The notes: generated by a model not told the origin, from the sequence alone. Counted from the first letter of the stretch, positions 1 through 8,987 are shown. The stretch is DNA of 64,000 nt from Hyphomicrobiales bacterium (GCA_900468625.1 UBUL01000016.1:1-64000); one strand, 5' to 3'. Numbers and translations: made by a program.

Positions 1-114
1 GTCAGCGATGGCATGATCCCAGAGATCGGCGATGTCGAACGGCTGATCAAGATCCTGGGCCGCCCCCTGCACAGCTATCGCGACTTTGCGGCCGAGATCG
101 CGCGCGCGGCGTAA
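1..114 (+). CDS. C-terminal fragment, probable NAD(P)-binding (NmrA-like) oxidoreductase
   Basis: An open frame enters at the window edge and stops at TAA 112-114, giving 37 residues. The tail, with LGRPLHSYRDFAAEIAR, resembles the C-terminus of NmrA-like SDR proteins, where a 'GRPPRSFRDWAA'-type motif closes the protein. The N-terminal NAD(P)-binding fold lies outside the window, so the family call is inference from a short stretch. Confidence 0.45.
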   Translation, partial: VSDGMIPEIGDVERLIKILGRPLHSYRDFAAEIARAA

Positions 115-149
115 GGGCCGCGCCAACCACGCCGACTAGGAGGTTCACC

Positions 150-236
150 ATGATTGACCGGGCCGCCACGGTCCTGCTGAACGCCTTCGGCGAAATCACG
201 CTGACGCGCAACGCTGCGACTGTTTCAGGTGCCCGC
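150..236 (+). pseudogene. Truncated ORF with a strong ribosome-binding site
   Basis: A perfect AGGAGG (138-143) precedes ATG 150. The first 27 or so codons read like a real N-terminus (MIDRAATVLLNAFGEITLTR). The frame then runs antisense through the XRE regulator gene, where the composition no longer looks coding. The start faintly recalls short phage head-tail proteins, but this is weak. Most likely a gene start left behind after a deletion or recombination. The 3' limit is approximate. Confidence 0.3.
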
Positions 237-245
237 GGCCCGGTA

Positions 246-575
246 CTATCGTCCTTTTTTCAAAGCGGTGGTCCGGCCCCGTTCGCCGGAAGCAGACAGG
301 ATTTCGCAGCTTTCCGTATGCGACGGTGCGGGTACGTCTGCGGCAAAGGCTTTGGGACAGATGCCGATCTCATGTCCTTCGATTCGGAAGAAGGCCACGC
401 CTCCCGTCTCCAGCGCCAGCCGCAGCTGCGCCTCCGTCGCCCGATGCAAACTGTGCCGATTGCCCTCATAGTCGCGGATCGTGCTGCGCGACACGCCCGA
501 GCGGTCCGCAAGATCCACCTGCGTCCAGTCAAGGAAGCCGCGGGCTGCTCGGCAGAGCGCTGGTGTCAAAATCAT
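246..575 (-). CDS. XRE-family helix-turn-helix transcriptional regulator
   Basis: A 109-residue protein beginning MILTPALCRAARGFLDWTQ. Residues about 5-60 form a lambda-Cro type HTH: 'DWTQVDLADRSGVSRSTIRDYE' has the expected turn and recognition helix. The C-terminus lacks a known ligand domain. The ATG at 575 was chosen because AAGGTGA lies about 7 nt upstream on the minus strand; the frame stays open to 698 but without a better start. It is divergent from the antiporter operon and could regulate it or itself; nothing shows the target. Confidence 0.75.
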   Translation of the reverse strand: MILTPALCRAARGFLDWTQVDLADRSGVSRSTIRDYEGNRHSLHRATEAQLRLALETGGVAFFRIEGHEIGICPKAFAADVPAPSHTESCEILSASGERGRTTALKKGR

Positions 576-857
576 CACCGTTTCACCTTGACGCAGGGTT
601 CTATGCTGCCCATATTGGGCGATATCTGTCATATAGGACAGAATTTGCCGGTTTTCCAGGGGTTTTGCCGACATGGCAGTCTGATGTGATCCGGCCAAGC
701 TAGGGAATGACGTTTTGGGATAACCAGCGGGCCTGTTTTCATTCTTGTACTTCTGGCTCTGCCGTTTATCGGAAGTCTTCTTTCCGTTTGCCTGCTGCGC
801 ACGCAGTCGCGGCGCGTTCCGGCCTCGATCGCCGGAACGATCACATTTCTGGCACTC

Positions 858-3641
858 TTGATTTCAGCGAGCTTCTATCCAGCCGTCAAGGACGGCGGCG
901 TGGTTCGCTATCGCTTGGAATGGCTGCCGCAGATGGGGCTCGACTTCAGCCTCAGGATGGATGGATTTGCCTGGCTGTTTTCGCTCGTCATCACCGCCAT
1001 CGGCTTCCTCGTTATCGTCTATGCCCGCTATTACATGTCGGAAGAGGACCCCGTTGCGCGCTTCTTCTCCTTCCTGCTCGCCTTCATGGGCGCGATGCTT
1101 GGCATCGTGCTGTCGGGCAATGTCATCCTGCTCTCGATATTCTGGGAGCTGACGAGCATCTTTTCTTTCCTGCTGATCAGCTATTGGCACAATACAGCTG
1201 CCGCGCGCGACGGCGCCCGCATGGCGCTGACGATTACCGGAATCGGTGGGTTCTGCCTGCTGATCGGGCTGATCCTGCTCGGCCATATCGTCGGCAGCTA
1301 CGATCTGGACAAGATCCTGGCGTCGGGCGATATCATCCGCAACCATCCGCTTTATTCGCCGGCACTGGTGCTGATCCTGCTGGGCGCGCTGACGAAGAGC
1401 GCGCAGTTCCCATTCCATTTCTGGCTTCCGAATGCGATGGCGGCGCCGACGCCGGTCTCCGCCTACCTGCATTCAGCTACGTTGGTGAAGGCCGGCGTCT
1501 TTCTGCTGGCGCGCTTCTGGCCGGTTCTGGCCGGCACGGATGAATGGTTCTATATCGTCGGAGCCGCCGGCATCATCACGCTGCTGCTGGGCGCCTATTT
1601 CGCGATGTTCCAGCAGGACCTTAAAGGGCTGCTTGCCTATTCGACGATCAGCCATCTCGGCCTCATCACCACCTTGCTCAGCCTCGGCAGCCCGCTTGCC
1701 ACGGTCGCCGCCATCTTCCACATGCTGAACCATGCGACCTTCAAGGCGTCGCTGTTCATGGCGGCGGGCATCATCGATCACGAGACCGGGACGCGCGATA
1801 TGCGCCGTCTGAGCGGTCTGTTCCGCTATATGCCATTCACGGGGGCGCTTGCGATCGTCGCGAGTGCCGCCATGGCCGGCGTTCCGCTGCTCAATGGTTT
1901 TCTGTCGAAGGAAATGTTCTTCGCCGAAGCGATCGAAACCCATGCGGATTCCATCCTCGATCGGTCGCTCCCCTATGTGGCGACGCTTGCAAGCGTCTTC
2001 AGCGTGGCCTATTCGCTGCGCTTCATTCAGACGGTCTTCTTCGGGCCGGCGCCGACCGATCTGCCGATCGGCAAGCCGCATGAACCGCCGCGCTGGATGC
2101 GCTTCCCCATCGAGCTTCTGGTCGTGGTGTGCCTTGTCGTCGGCATCGTTCCCGCTCTATCGGTGGCGCCCTTCCTGCATGCGGCCGTGGTCAGCGTTCT
2201 CAACGCCGACACGCCGCAATATAGCCTCTCGCTCTGGCACGGTTTCAATCTGCCGCTCGTCATGAGCATTATTGCCCTAGTCGGCGGCACGGTGTTCTAT
2301 TTCGCCTTCAAGGATTATTTTTCGCGATGCGAGGATGGCCCGCCCATCTTCCGCCGCCTGAAGGGGCAGCGCATTTTCGAGCGAGTATTGGTCGAGGTTT
2401 CCTGGCATTGGGCGAGAACAGCTGAAAAGCGGATCGGCACGCGCAAGCTGCAGCCGCAGCTTCGCTGGGTCGTCGTGACAGGGTTTGCCGCCGGCCTGCT
2501 GCCGCTTTACTTGTCCGGTTTTGAAGCCAAGCATTTTTCGTTCCTGGGTGCCGATCCGGTCTTCGCCGCGGTCTGGGCGATTGGCATTTGCCTTGCGATC
2601 GGCACCGCCTTTTTTGCCAAATATCACCGGCTTGTTGCCTTGGTGATGCTGGGCGGTGTCGGGTTGATCGTCTGCGTGACGTTCATCTGGCTGTCCGCGC
2701 CGGATCTGGCGATTACCCAGCTGCTCGTTGAGATCGTCACCACGGTTCTCATCCTGCTGGGCTTGCGCTGGTTGCCGAAGCGGACGGAAGGGATCGACGA
2801 TACGGTCGATCTGCGCGCTCGTTTCCGCCGCTTCCGCGATCTGGCGCTGGCGGTCGTCTGCGGCGTCGGCATGATGTTTATTTCCTACGCCGTCATGACC
2901 ATGCCTGTGCCCGACGCCATCGCGAATTACTTCCTCGAAAACGCTTATTCGAAGGGCGGTGGTCACAACGTCGTCAACGTCATCCTGGTCGATTTCCGCG
3001 GCTTCGATACCCTGGGCGAAATCGCCGTCCTCGGTGTCGTCGCCCTGACCGTCTATGCGCTCCTGCGTCGTTTCCGTCCGGCACCCGACAGCATGGAAAT
3101 GCCGGAACAGCAACAGATCCAGAACCGTTTCGACGAGGAACGGCCGGAGCGTTCGGCCGGCGATACAGTGCGCGACTACCTGCTCGTGCCGTCCGTCATC
3201 ATGCAGTGGATCTTCCCTTTCGTGATCGCTCTTTCGGTCTATATCTTCATGCGGGGGCATGACGCGCCAGGCGGCGGTTTCGCGGCCGGTTTGACGCTCT
3301 CGATCGCCTTTCTGCTGCTATATCTGGCCGGCGGCACGCGCTGGGCGGAGGATCGCATCCGTATCCTGCCGCTGCGATGGATGAGCGCCGGGCTCCTGAT
3401 TGCGACCGCGACGGGTATCGGTGCCTGGTTCTTCGGCTATCCGTTCCTCACCTCGCATTTCCAGTATCTCGACGTACCGTTGATCGGCAAGGTTCCGGCG
3501 GCAAGCGCGCTGCTCTTCGATCTCGGCGTTTTCATGCTTGTGGTGGGATCCACAGTCCTGATTCTCGTGGCGCTCGCGCACCAGTCGATCCGCATCAACC
3601 GTTTGCGCGCTCTCGATGCCGACAAGGCAAAGGGGGATTGA
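858..3641 (+). CDS. phaAB: Monovalent cation/H+ antiporter subunit A, fused A+B type
   Basis: Large membrane subunit of a Mrp/Mnh/Pha antiporter, which exchanges Na+ or K+ for protons at the inner membrane and is related to NuoL of complex I. The first two thirds form the proton-translocating antiporter domain (conserved 'LTSIFSFLLISYWHN', 'SATLVKAGVFLLAR', 'DLKGLLAYSTISHLG'). The last 140 or so residues form a MrpB domain (about residues 770-915, with 'MRGHDAPGGGFAAGL'), so A and B are fused as in several rhizobia. The first possible start in frame is TTG 858, but about 49 good codons (711-857, a hydrophobic segment with LALPFIGSLL) precede it with no ATG, GTG or TTG. The true start may be lost to a frameshift near 707-735. 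The stop overlaps the next ATG. Confidence 0.93.
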   Translation: MISASFYPAVKDGGVVRYRLEWLPQMGLDFSLRMDGFAWLFSLVITAIGFLVIVYARYYMSEEDPVARFFSFLLAFMGAMLGIVLSGNVILLSIFWELTSIFSFLLISYWHNTAAARDGARMALTITGIGGFCLLIGLILLGHIVGSYDLDKILASGDIIRNHPLYSPALVLILLGALTKSAQFPFHFWLPNAMAAPTPVSAYLHSATLVKAGVFLLARFWPVLAGTDEWFYIVGAAGIITLLLGAYFAMFQQDLKGLLAYSTISHLGLITTLLSLGSPLATVAAIFHMLNHATFKASLFMAAGIIDHETGTRDMRRLSGLFRYMPFTGALAIVASAAMAGVPLLNGFLSKEMFFAEAIETHADSILDRSLPYVATLASVFSVAYSLRFIQTVFFGPAPTDLPIGKPHEPPRWMRFPIELLVVVCLVVGIVPALSVAPFLHAAVVSVLNADTPQYSLSLWHGFNLPLVMSIIALVGGTVFYFAFKDYFSRCEDGPPIFRRLKGQRIFERVLVEVSWHWARTAEKRIGTRKLQPQLRWVVVTGFAAGLLPLYLSGFEAKHFSFLGADPVFAAVWAIGICLAIGTAFFAKYHRLVALVMLGGVGLIVCVTFIWLSAPDLAITQLLVEIVTTVLILLGLRWLPKRTEGIDDTVDLRARFRRFRDLALAVVCGVGMMFISYAVMTMPVPDAIANYFLENAYSKGGGHNVVNVILVDFRGFDTLGEIAVLGVVALTVYALLRRFRPAPDSMEMPEQQQIQNRFDEERPERSAGDTVRDYLLVPSVIMQWIFPFVIALSVYIFMRGHDAPGGGFAAGLTLSIAFLLLYLAGGTRWAEDRIRILPLRWMSAGLLIATATGIGAWFFGYPFLTSHFQYLDVPLIGKVPAASALLFDLGVFMLVVGSTVLILVALAHQSIRINRLRALDADKAKGD

Positions 3642-3979
3642 TGGAACTCATCCTGTCCATAGCAATCGGTGTGATGACGGCTTGCGGCGTCTGGCTGATC
3701 CTGCGTCCGCGCACCTATCAGGTTATCATCGGACTGTCCTTGCTCTCCTATGCGGTCAATCTCTTCATTTTCGGAGTGGGCGGGGTAAAGACGAATGTGC
3801 CGCCTCTGCTTGGTAATGGCACTGCAACGCACGCTCTGGCAGACCCGGTGCCGCAGGCCCTGGTGCTGACGGCGATCGTTATCGGCTTTGCGACGACGGC
3901 CTTGTTCCTCGTGGTGCTGCTTGCCTCGCGCGGCCTGACCGGTACGGACCACGTCGATGGCAGGAGCGACCGGAAATGA
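3641..3979 (+). CDS. phaC: Na+/H+ antiporter subunit C (MrpC/PhaC)
   Basis: A 112-residue membrane protein homologous to NuoK, with three hydrophobic segments and the family stretch 'YQVIIGLSLLSYAVNLFIF' followed by 'ALVLTAIVIGFATTALFLVVLL'. It is a small core subunit of the hetero-oligomeric antiporter. ATG 3641 shares its A with the stop of the preceding gene, and the end overlaps the next start by ATGA, so all subunits are translationally coupled. Length is typical for MrpC (about 112-125). Confidence 0.93.
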   Translation: MELILSIAIGVMTACGVWLILRPRTYQVIIGLSLLSYAVNLFIFGVGGVKTNVPPLLGNGTATHALADPVPQALVLTAIVIGFATTALFLVVLLASRGLTGTDHVDGRSDRK

Positions 3980-5586
3980 CAGGCTGGTCACACCATCTCA
4001 TCATCGCGCCGATCCTCGTACCCCTGATTGCGGGTGCGCTGCTTGTCTTCATCGACGAGCGTTCACGTACGCTGAAGGCGCTCATCAGTCTGGCGGCAAC
4101 GCTGCTGCTTGTGGGCATTGCGCTTGCGCTTTTCCGTACGGAGGGGGAATCGGCCGGTCTGGAACGCGCTTATCTTCTTGGAAACTGGAGCGCACCCTTC
4201 GGCATCGTGCTCGTGCTCGATGGGCTGTCGGCGCTGATGCTGCTGCTGACATCTGTTGTCGCCGTTGCCGCGCTGATATTCGCGCTCGCGCGCTGGCACG
4301 CGGTCGGCGCTCATTTTCACACCATGTTCCAGCTGCTGCTGATGGGCGTCAACGGCGCGTTCCTGACTGGCGATCTCTTCAACCTCTTCGTCTTCTTCGA
4401 AGTCATGCTGGCGGCATCCTACGGCCTCCTGCTGCACGGCTCCGGGCCGCTTCGCGTCAAGGCGGGCATGCATTACATTGCCGTCAATCTGGCGGCGGCA
4501 CTGCTTTTCCTCATCGGTGTCAGCCTGATCTATGGCACGGCGGGAACGTTGAACATGGCGGATCTTGCCGTGCGCATCCCGGAAATGTCGGCCGATCGCC
4601 GCATGCTGATGCAGGCGGGTGCCGGCGTGCTCGGCATCGCATTCCTCATCAAGGCCGGCATGTGGCCTCTCTGCTTCTGGCTGCCGACAGCCTATAGTGC
4701 TGCCTCCGCGCCGGTGGCGGGCATATTCGCCATTCTTAGCAAGCTCGGCATCTACGTCATCCTGCGCTTGACCATGCTTCTGTTCAGCACCGGCCCGTCC
4801 GCCGGTTTCGGCGCGACCGTGCTTCTTTATGGCGGCACGGCAACGTTGATCTTCGGCACGGTCGGTGTGCTGGCGTCGCAGGCGCTTGGGCGGCTGGCCG
4901 GTTTTTCGGTGCTGGTTTCGTCCGGCACGCTGCTGATGGTGATCGGCATCAACGACGGCTCCATCTCGTCCGGCGCGCTGATGTATCTCGTCAGCTCGAC
5001 ACTGACGATCAGCGCCTTCTTCATGCTGATCGAGCTCGTCGAGCGCGGCCAGGATGCCGGCGCCAGCGTTCTCGCCGTTACGATGGAAGCCTATGGAGAT
5101 GCCGAGGAAGGAGAGCCGACGGAAGGCGACGGCGTGACCATGCCCGGCACCATGGCGATGCTCGGCATCTGCTTTGCCGCCTGCGGCATCCTGCTTGCCG
5201 GCCTGCCGCCTCTTTCCGGCTTCGTCGCCAAGTTCGCCATGCTCTCGGCCATGATGGGAACCGGTGCGATCGGCATCCCGCCGAGCGCTGCCGTCTGGGC
5301 CTTGATCCTGCTCGTCATTCTCTCCGGCATTGCCGCCCTCATCGCCATGACGCGTGCCGGCATACGCACATTCTGGAGCTCGCTCGAGGGTACGGTTCCG
5401 CGGGTGCTCGTTATTGAGATCGTGCCCGTCATGGGTCTGCTTGCCTTGACGCTGGCATTGACCGTTTGGGCCGGACCCGTCATGCAATATATGGATTCGA
5501 CCATCCGCACGCTCAGCGATCCCAATGTCTATGTCGATGCTGTCCGCAATGCTGTGGTTGCTCCGGCAAAAGCGGGAGGTCTGTGA
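3976..5586 (+). CDS. phaD: Na+/H+ antiporter subunit D (MrpD/PhaD)
   Basis: A 536-residue polytopic protein of the NuoM/N-like proton-pumping family and the second large antiporter-like subunit. Supporting stretches include 'NLFVFFEVMLAASYGLLLHG', 'LIKAGMWPLCFWLPTAYSAA' and 'PLSGFVAKFAML'. The conserved glutamate in the 'FFEVM' helix and the lysine in 'LIKAGMWP' are the ion-pathway positions of the family. It starts in an ATGA overlap with phaC and ends in an overlap with phaE. Residues about 370-390 carry an acidic loop (GDAEEGEPTEGDG) that separates helices. Confidence 0.95.
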   Translation: MTGWSHHLIIAPILVPLIAGALLVFIDERSRTLKALISLAATLLLVGIALALFRTEGESAGLERAYLLGNWSAPFGIVLVLDGLSALMLLLTSVVAVAALIFALARWHAVGAHFHTMFQLLLMGVNGAFLTGDLFNLFVFFEVMLAASYGLLLHGSGPLRVKAGMHYIAVNLAAALLFLIGVSLIYGTAGTLNMADLAVRIPEMSADRRMLMQAGAGVLGIAFLIKAGMWPLCFWLPTAYSAASAPVAGIFAILSKLGIYVILRLTMLLFSTGPSAGFGATVLLYGGTATLIFGTVGVLASQALGRLAGFSVLVSSGTLLMVIGINDGSISSGALMYLVSSTLTISAFFMLIELVERGQDAGASVLAVTMEAYGDAEEGEPTEGDGVTMPGTMAMLGICFAACGILLAGLPPLSGFVAKFAMLSAMMGTGAIGIPPSAAVWALILLVILSGIAALIAMTRAGIRTFWSSLEGTVPRVLVIEIVPVMGLLALTLALTVWAGPVMQYMDSTIRTLSDPNVYVDAVRNAVVAPAKAGGL

Positions 5587-6062
5587 TGCTGCCTTACCCG
5601 CTTCTGGCGCTGAGCCTGATCCTGATGTGGCTGCTGCTGAACGGCTTCACGCTCGGGCAGCTTGTCCTCGGCATCGTCGTTTCGGTTTTCGCCTCCTGGG
5701 GGATGGCATTGCTGCGGCCGGAAAAGCCGCGGCTGCGGAAATGGTATCTGCTGCCCAAGCTTTTCTTCCGGGTCGTTTTCGACGTTTTGAAATCGAACGT
5801 CCAGGTGGCCTGGATCATCCTGAGAGGGCGCTCGCGCAAGACGACACCGGGTTTCGTGGTTCTTCAGCTCCGGTTGCGGGATCAGATTCCGTTGGCGCTG
5901 CTTGCGGTTATCCTCACCAGCACGCCAGGATCTGCGTGGCTGGAATATGATTCCAACGATAATAGTGTTCTGCTGCATGTCCTCGATCACGAAAACGAGG
6001 CGCAATGGCGCGAAACTATTGCCAATCGCTATGAAAGCCTGCTGCTGGAGATATTCGCATGA
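5586..6062 (+). CDS. phaE: Na+/H+ antiporter subunit E (MrpE/PhaE)
   Basis: A 158-residue membrane-anchored subunit. Two N-terminal hydrophobic helices are followed by the conserved segment 'VVFDVLKSNVQVAWIILRG', typical of MrpE, and a soluble C-terminal domain with 'LLAVILTSTPGSAWLEYD'. The ATG at 5586 begins inside the phaD stop, which fixes the start. MrpE is needed for assembly or activity of the complex in other bacteria. Length matches the family. Confidence 0.93.
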   Translation: MLPYPLLALSLILMWLLLNGFTLGQLVLGIVVSVFASWGMALLRPEKPRLRKWYLLPKLFFRVVFDVLKSNVQVAWIILRGRSRKTTPGFVVLQLRLRDQIPLALLAVILTSTPGSAWLEYDSNDNSVLLHVLDHENEAQWRETIANRYESLLLEIFA

Positions 6063-6340
6063 GCGCCATGGTCATCCAGATATCCGTCACGATTGCGCAG
6101 ATGATGATTGTGGCGGCGATGGCGATCGCCTCCATTCGCATGTTCCGTGGACCGCGCGCGCAGGATCGCATCATCGCGCTCGACACGCTCTATGTAAACG
6201 CCATGCTACTTCTGCTGACGTTCGGCATCGGCACAGGTCGAGTCGTCTATTTCGAGGCGGCGCTCGTCATCGGCATGCTGGGCTTTGTCGCAACGGTTGC
6301 GCTCGCGAAGTTCCTGATGCGCGGGGAGGTGATCGAATGA
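6059..6340 (+). CDS. phaF: Na+/H+ antiporter subunit F (MrpF/PhaF)
   Basis: A 93-residue protein with three predicted transmembrane helices. It carries the MrpF signature region 'RMFRGPRAQDRIIALDTLYVNAMLLLL', where the Asp and Arg lie in conserved polar positions. Starts in an ATGA overlap with phaE and ends in one with phaG, so it belongs to the same transcript. Length is typical for the subunit. Confidence 0.93.
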   Translation: MSAMVIQISVTIAQMMIVAAMAIASIRMFRGPRAQDRIIALDTLYVNAMLLLLTFGIGTGRVVYFEAALVIGMLGFVATVALAKFLMRGEVIE

Positions 6341-6717
6341 CAACATCGTTTGAAAGCGTGCCCCTTTGGGCGGCGATCCCGGTCGGCGGACTTCTCATCC
6401 TCGGTGCCTTCCTGACATTCGTAGGCGCGATCGGCTTCTTGAGACTTGGAACGTTCTACGAGCGCATCCATGCGCCGACATTGGGAACGAGCGGAGGCAT
6501 CGGTGCAATCATGATTGCGTCGATGATCTTCTTTTCGGTCTCCACACGGTCGCTGGTGCTTCACGAGTTCCTGATCGGCATCTTCGTAACCGTGACGACA
6601 CCGGTCACCTTCATGCTGCTCGCCCGCGCGGCGCTGCATCGGGATCGTGCCGAACAGAACGGCGATGTTCCTCGCAAGCAATCGGCTGACGAGGCCGTGA
6701 AAGGGCATTCGTCGTAG
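6337..6717 (+). CDS. phaG: Na+/H+ antiporter subunit G (MrpG/PhaG)
   Basis: A 126-residue last subunit of the antiporter. Three hydrophobic helices hold the family pattern 'GAIGFLRLGTFYERIHAPTLGTSGG' and a polar C-terminal tail extends beyond the usual domain. The start is the ATG in the ATGA overlap with phaF. No clear terminator hairpin was seen in the 116 bp before the next gene, which may be transcribed separately. Confidence 0.93.
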   Translation: MTTSFESVPLWAAIPVGGLLILGAFLTFVGAIGFLRLGTFYERIHAPTLGTSGGIGAIMIASMIFFSVSTRSLVLHEFLIGIFVTVTTPVTFMLLARAALHRDRAEQNGDVPRKQSADEAVKGHSS

Positions 6718-6833
6718 ACGTCCTCTCCATTCTTTCATAATCGGCGAATGCAGGATGGCAGTGTGTGTCGTGCGGGGGTAAGAAGGGCATGAATTGGGCC
6801 GGTCGGGCATTATTCACTGAAGCGGAGTAGGAA

Positions 6834-7778
6834 ATGGCGAAGATTGCGCTGGCGATTCATGGTGGTTGTGGCGTCATGCCGGAAGACAGCATGACGCAGG
6901 AAGAATGGGAGGGCGCGCGTCGTGACCTAGCCGCGGCCCTCAGCGCCGGCTATGCACGCCTGAAGGCCGGCGACAGCGCGGTCGATGCGGTCGAAGCCGC
7001 AGTCGTGGTCATGGAGGACAGCCCGCATTTCAATGCTGGCCACGGCGCGGCGCTCAACGAGAACGGCCTGCACGAGCTCGATGCCTCGATCATGGATGGC
7101 GCAACCCTTGAGGCTGGTGCCATCAGTGCCTCGCGCGCAATCCGCAATCCGGTCAAGGCTGCCCGCGCATTGATGGAGGATGGTCGCGCCGTCTACATGA
7201 CCGGACCTGCGGCCGATCGTTTCGCCGAGGTCAAGGGTCTCCAGGTCGAGCCGCAATCCTATTTTACCACGCCGAAGCGGGTCGGCGCCCTGGAGGCAAT
7301 GAGACGCCATGCGGCTGCCGGCACCGACGGAACGGAGAACGAGAAGCACGGCACGGTCGGCGCCGTGGCGCTCGATGCAGCCGGCCACCTGGCCGCCGCG
7401 ACCTCGACCGGCGGCTACACCAACAAGCCGGAAGGGCGCGTGGGCGACAGTCCGATCATCGGCGCAGGCACCTATGCGCGCGATGGCGTCTGCGCCGTAT
7501 CAGGCACGGGGCAAGGCGAATTTTTCATCCGCCATGTCCTGGGGCACGAGGTGGCGTCCCGCATCGCCTATCTGAAGCAGGATATTGCAACTGCGGCGGA
7601 CGGGCTCATCAATCATGATCTCGCACCTCATCGGATCGGTGCCGGGCTGGTGGCCATAGACGCGCAGGGCGTCGCGGTTGCGCCTTACAATACGCCGGGA
7701 ATGTTTCGCGGTTGGGTGACGCCCGAAGGCCATGCTTTCGTTGCGACCCATGACCAGATCTACGAAATCGAGCTGTGA
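6834..7778 (+). CDS. iaaA: Isoaspartyl peptidase / plant-type L-asparaginase
   Basis: A 314-residue N-terminal nucleophile hydrolase of the Thr-aspartase family. It removes isoaspartyl residues from dipeptides and hydrolyses L-asparagine to aspartate and ammonia. The precursor should self-cleave before Thr174 in 'KHGTVGAVALD', creating alpha and beta chains. The substrate-site run 'GRVGDSPIIGAGTYA' follows, with the 'GTGQGEFFIRH' region further on. Full length for the family and no signal peptide, so cytoplasmic. ATG 6834 has GGAG in 'gcggagtagga' upstream. Confidence 0.92.
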   Translation: MAKIALAIHGGCGVMPEDSMTQEEWEGARRDLAAALSAGYARLKAGDSAVDAVEAAVVVMEDSPHFNAGHGAALNENGLHELDASIMDGATLEAGAISASRAIRNPVKAARALMEDGRAVYMTGPAADRFAEVKGLQVEPQSYFTTPKRVGALEAMRRHAAAGTDGTENEKHGTVGAVALDAAGHLAAATSTGGYTNKPEGRVGDSPIIGAGTYARDGVCAVSGTGQGEFFIRHVLGHEVASRIAYLKQDIATAADGLINHDLAPHRIGAGLVAIDAQGVAVAPYNTPGMFRGWVTPEGHAFVATHDQIYEIEL

Positions 7779-7852
7779 GAGGAACTTGATGGCGTCGGCA
7801 TGCGATCCGTGTTCCGTTGTCGAAATGGAACATGGGCCATATCTCGGCGCGG

Positions 7853-8425
7853 TCATGAATCCCGAAGTTCGGGCCGAGGCGTGTGCTTGGCTTGGCGCGC
7901 AAGCTCATAGCAGCATTGGGTGATGGTTTCGCGCCGCGACTGCGAGAAAAGCTCCCTGGCACCGACGGGCATGAAGCCCAGCCTTGTCAGTACCCGTCCC
8001 GATGCCGGATTATCAAAGGCGTGGCCGGAGCCGAGGCTCGACAGGCCGATTTCGTAAAAGACGAAGTCGATCAGCGCTTGCGCTGCCTCGAAGGCGTAAG
8101 CCTTGCCCCATGCCGATTTCTCCAGCCAGTAGCCAAGGCTGCCGCTGCCGCCGACGATGCTGTCGACATCGACGATGCCGATCACTCTATCCTCCAGCTC
8201 GATGGCGAAGCGATAGGCGCTGCCGTCGGTCCATTCGTGCTCGTGGCTGGCAAACCAGTGGCCGATCTCCCTCATGTCGGGAGGGTAGGTGGCGTTGCTC
8301 AGCATGCGCGTTACTTCCCAATCGTTCTGGATTTCGAATGCTCGTTCTGCGTCGGCTGTGGATGTGGGACGCAGGCGGAGCCGCGTCGTCTCGATGGATA
8401 GGCGGGGAATGAATCTTGGGTGCAT
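7853..8425 (-). CDS. GNAT N-acetyltransferase, RimJ/RimL type
   Basis: A 190-residue protein with the GNAT fold. The N-terminus 'IETTRLRLRPTSTADAERAFEI' is the usual RimJ/RimL opening, 'LGYWLEKSAWGKAYAFEAAQALIDFVF' covers motif A and the acetyl-CoA loop, and 'NPASGRVLTRLGFMPVGA' is the typical end. It likely transfers acetyl from acetyl-CoA to an amine, perhaps a protein N-terminus or a small molecule; the substrate is unknown. Convergent with iaaA. Confidence 0.88.
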   Translation of the reverse strand: MHPRFIPRLSIETTRLRLRPTSTADAERAFEIQNDWEVTRMLSNATYPPDMREIGHWFASHEHEWTDGSAYRFAIELEDRVIGIVDVDSIVGGSGSLGYWLEKSAWGKAYAFEAAQALIDFVFYEIGLSSLGSGHAFDNPASGRVLTRLGFMPVGARELFSQSRRETITQCCYELARQAKHTPRPELRDS

Positions 8426-8740
8426 CTTAGAGCGCGCCTTGCCGACGAGGGCTGCCTATGGACGGATTTGCAGAGAATGTTCCCGGTGCGCCATCTATGC
8501 GTGAAGCGGCGATGAAGGCAAGTATCGCGCGATTTTATCTGTCGCTTATTTTTTAGTGCCAGACAATATATTGCCGCAATGGGCGGGCAGAAGCGCCGCC
8601 TCTTGCAGACATAGCCTTTGCAGGAAATCTGGGACCGGCCGTAAGAGCGTTCCGTTTACGAGGGGCGAACCCCCTCTTGCGGTCCGGTCCTTTCGATCCT
8701 CATATCCTCTTGCCTCTGGGTGGAAAGCCGGGATTGCTAT
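8426..8740. other. Intergenic stretch with no convincing gene
   Basis: This stretch lies between the start of the GNAT gene and the modA-like remnant. An open frame exists on the plus strand but its residues do not look like a protein. It may be the eroded 5' part of the modA-like gene. No RNA gene or repeat was recognised. Confidence 0.5.
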
Positions 8741-8987
8741 TACGCTGACGGTGGGACCTGCGGGACTATTGCGTGAGACGATCGAAGCAGGCACCGGCTT
8801 CGATCTCTTTGCCTCCGCCAATATGGCGCATCCGCGGCGTTTTGCTTCGAGCGGCCTTGCGGAAGATACGATATGTTTCGCCCGCAACCGGCTTTGTGTG
8901 CTGGCGCGCGCCGATCTTGGCCTGACGACGGAGAATTTTCTTGCAGTTCTATCAGATCCGACCGTGAGGATTGGCACGTTCACCTAG
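8741..8987 (+). pseudogene. Fragment of a molybdate-type ABC substrate-binding protein (ModA-like)
   Basis: About 81 codons read 'ITLTVGPAGLLRETIEAG...FDLFASANMAHPRRFAS' and on to 'LCVLARADLGLTT', which match the N-terminal lobe of ModA-like periplasmic proteins (family pattern: GPSGLLRE, FASANMEHP, FARNRL). The frame stops at TAG 8985-8987, about a third of the way through the family length of roughly 250 residues, and no signal peptide or proper start precedes it. The remnant abuts the stop of the convergent regulator gene. Both ends are missing, so a decayed gene rather than a functional one. Confidence 0.7.

Noticed and set aside
4063..5487. A long minus-strand open frame opposite phaD
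   Set aside because: Low-complexity His/Gln/Arg content typical of antisense reading in GC-rich genes.
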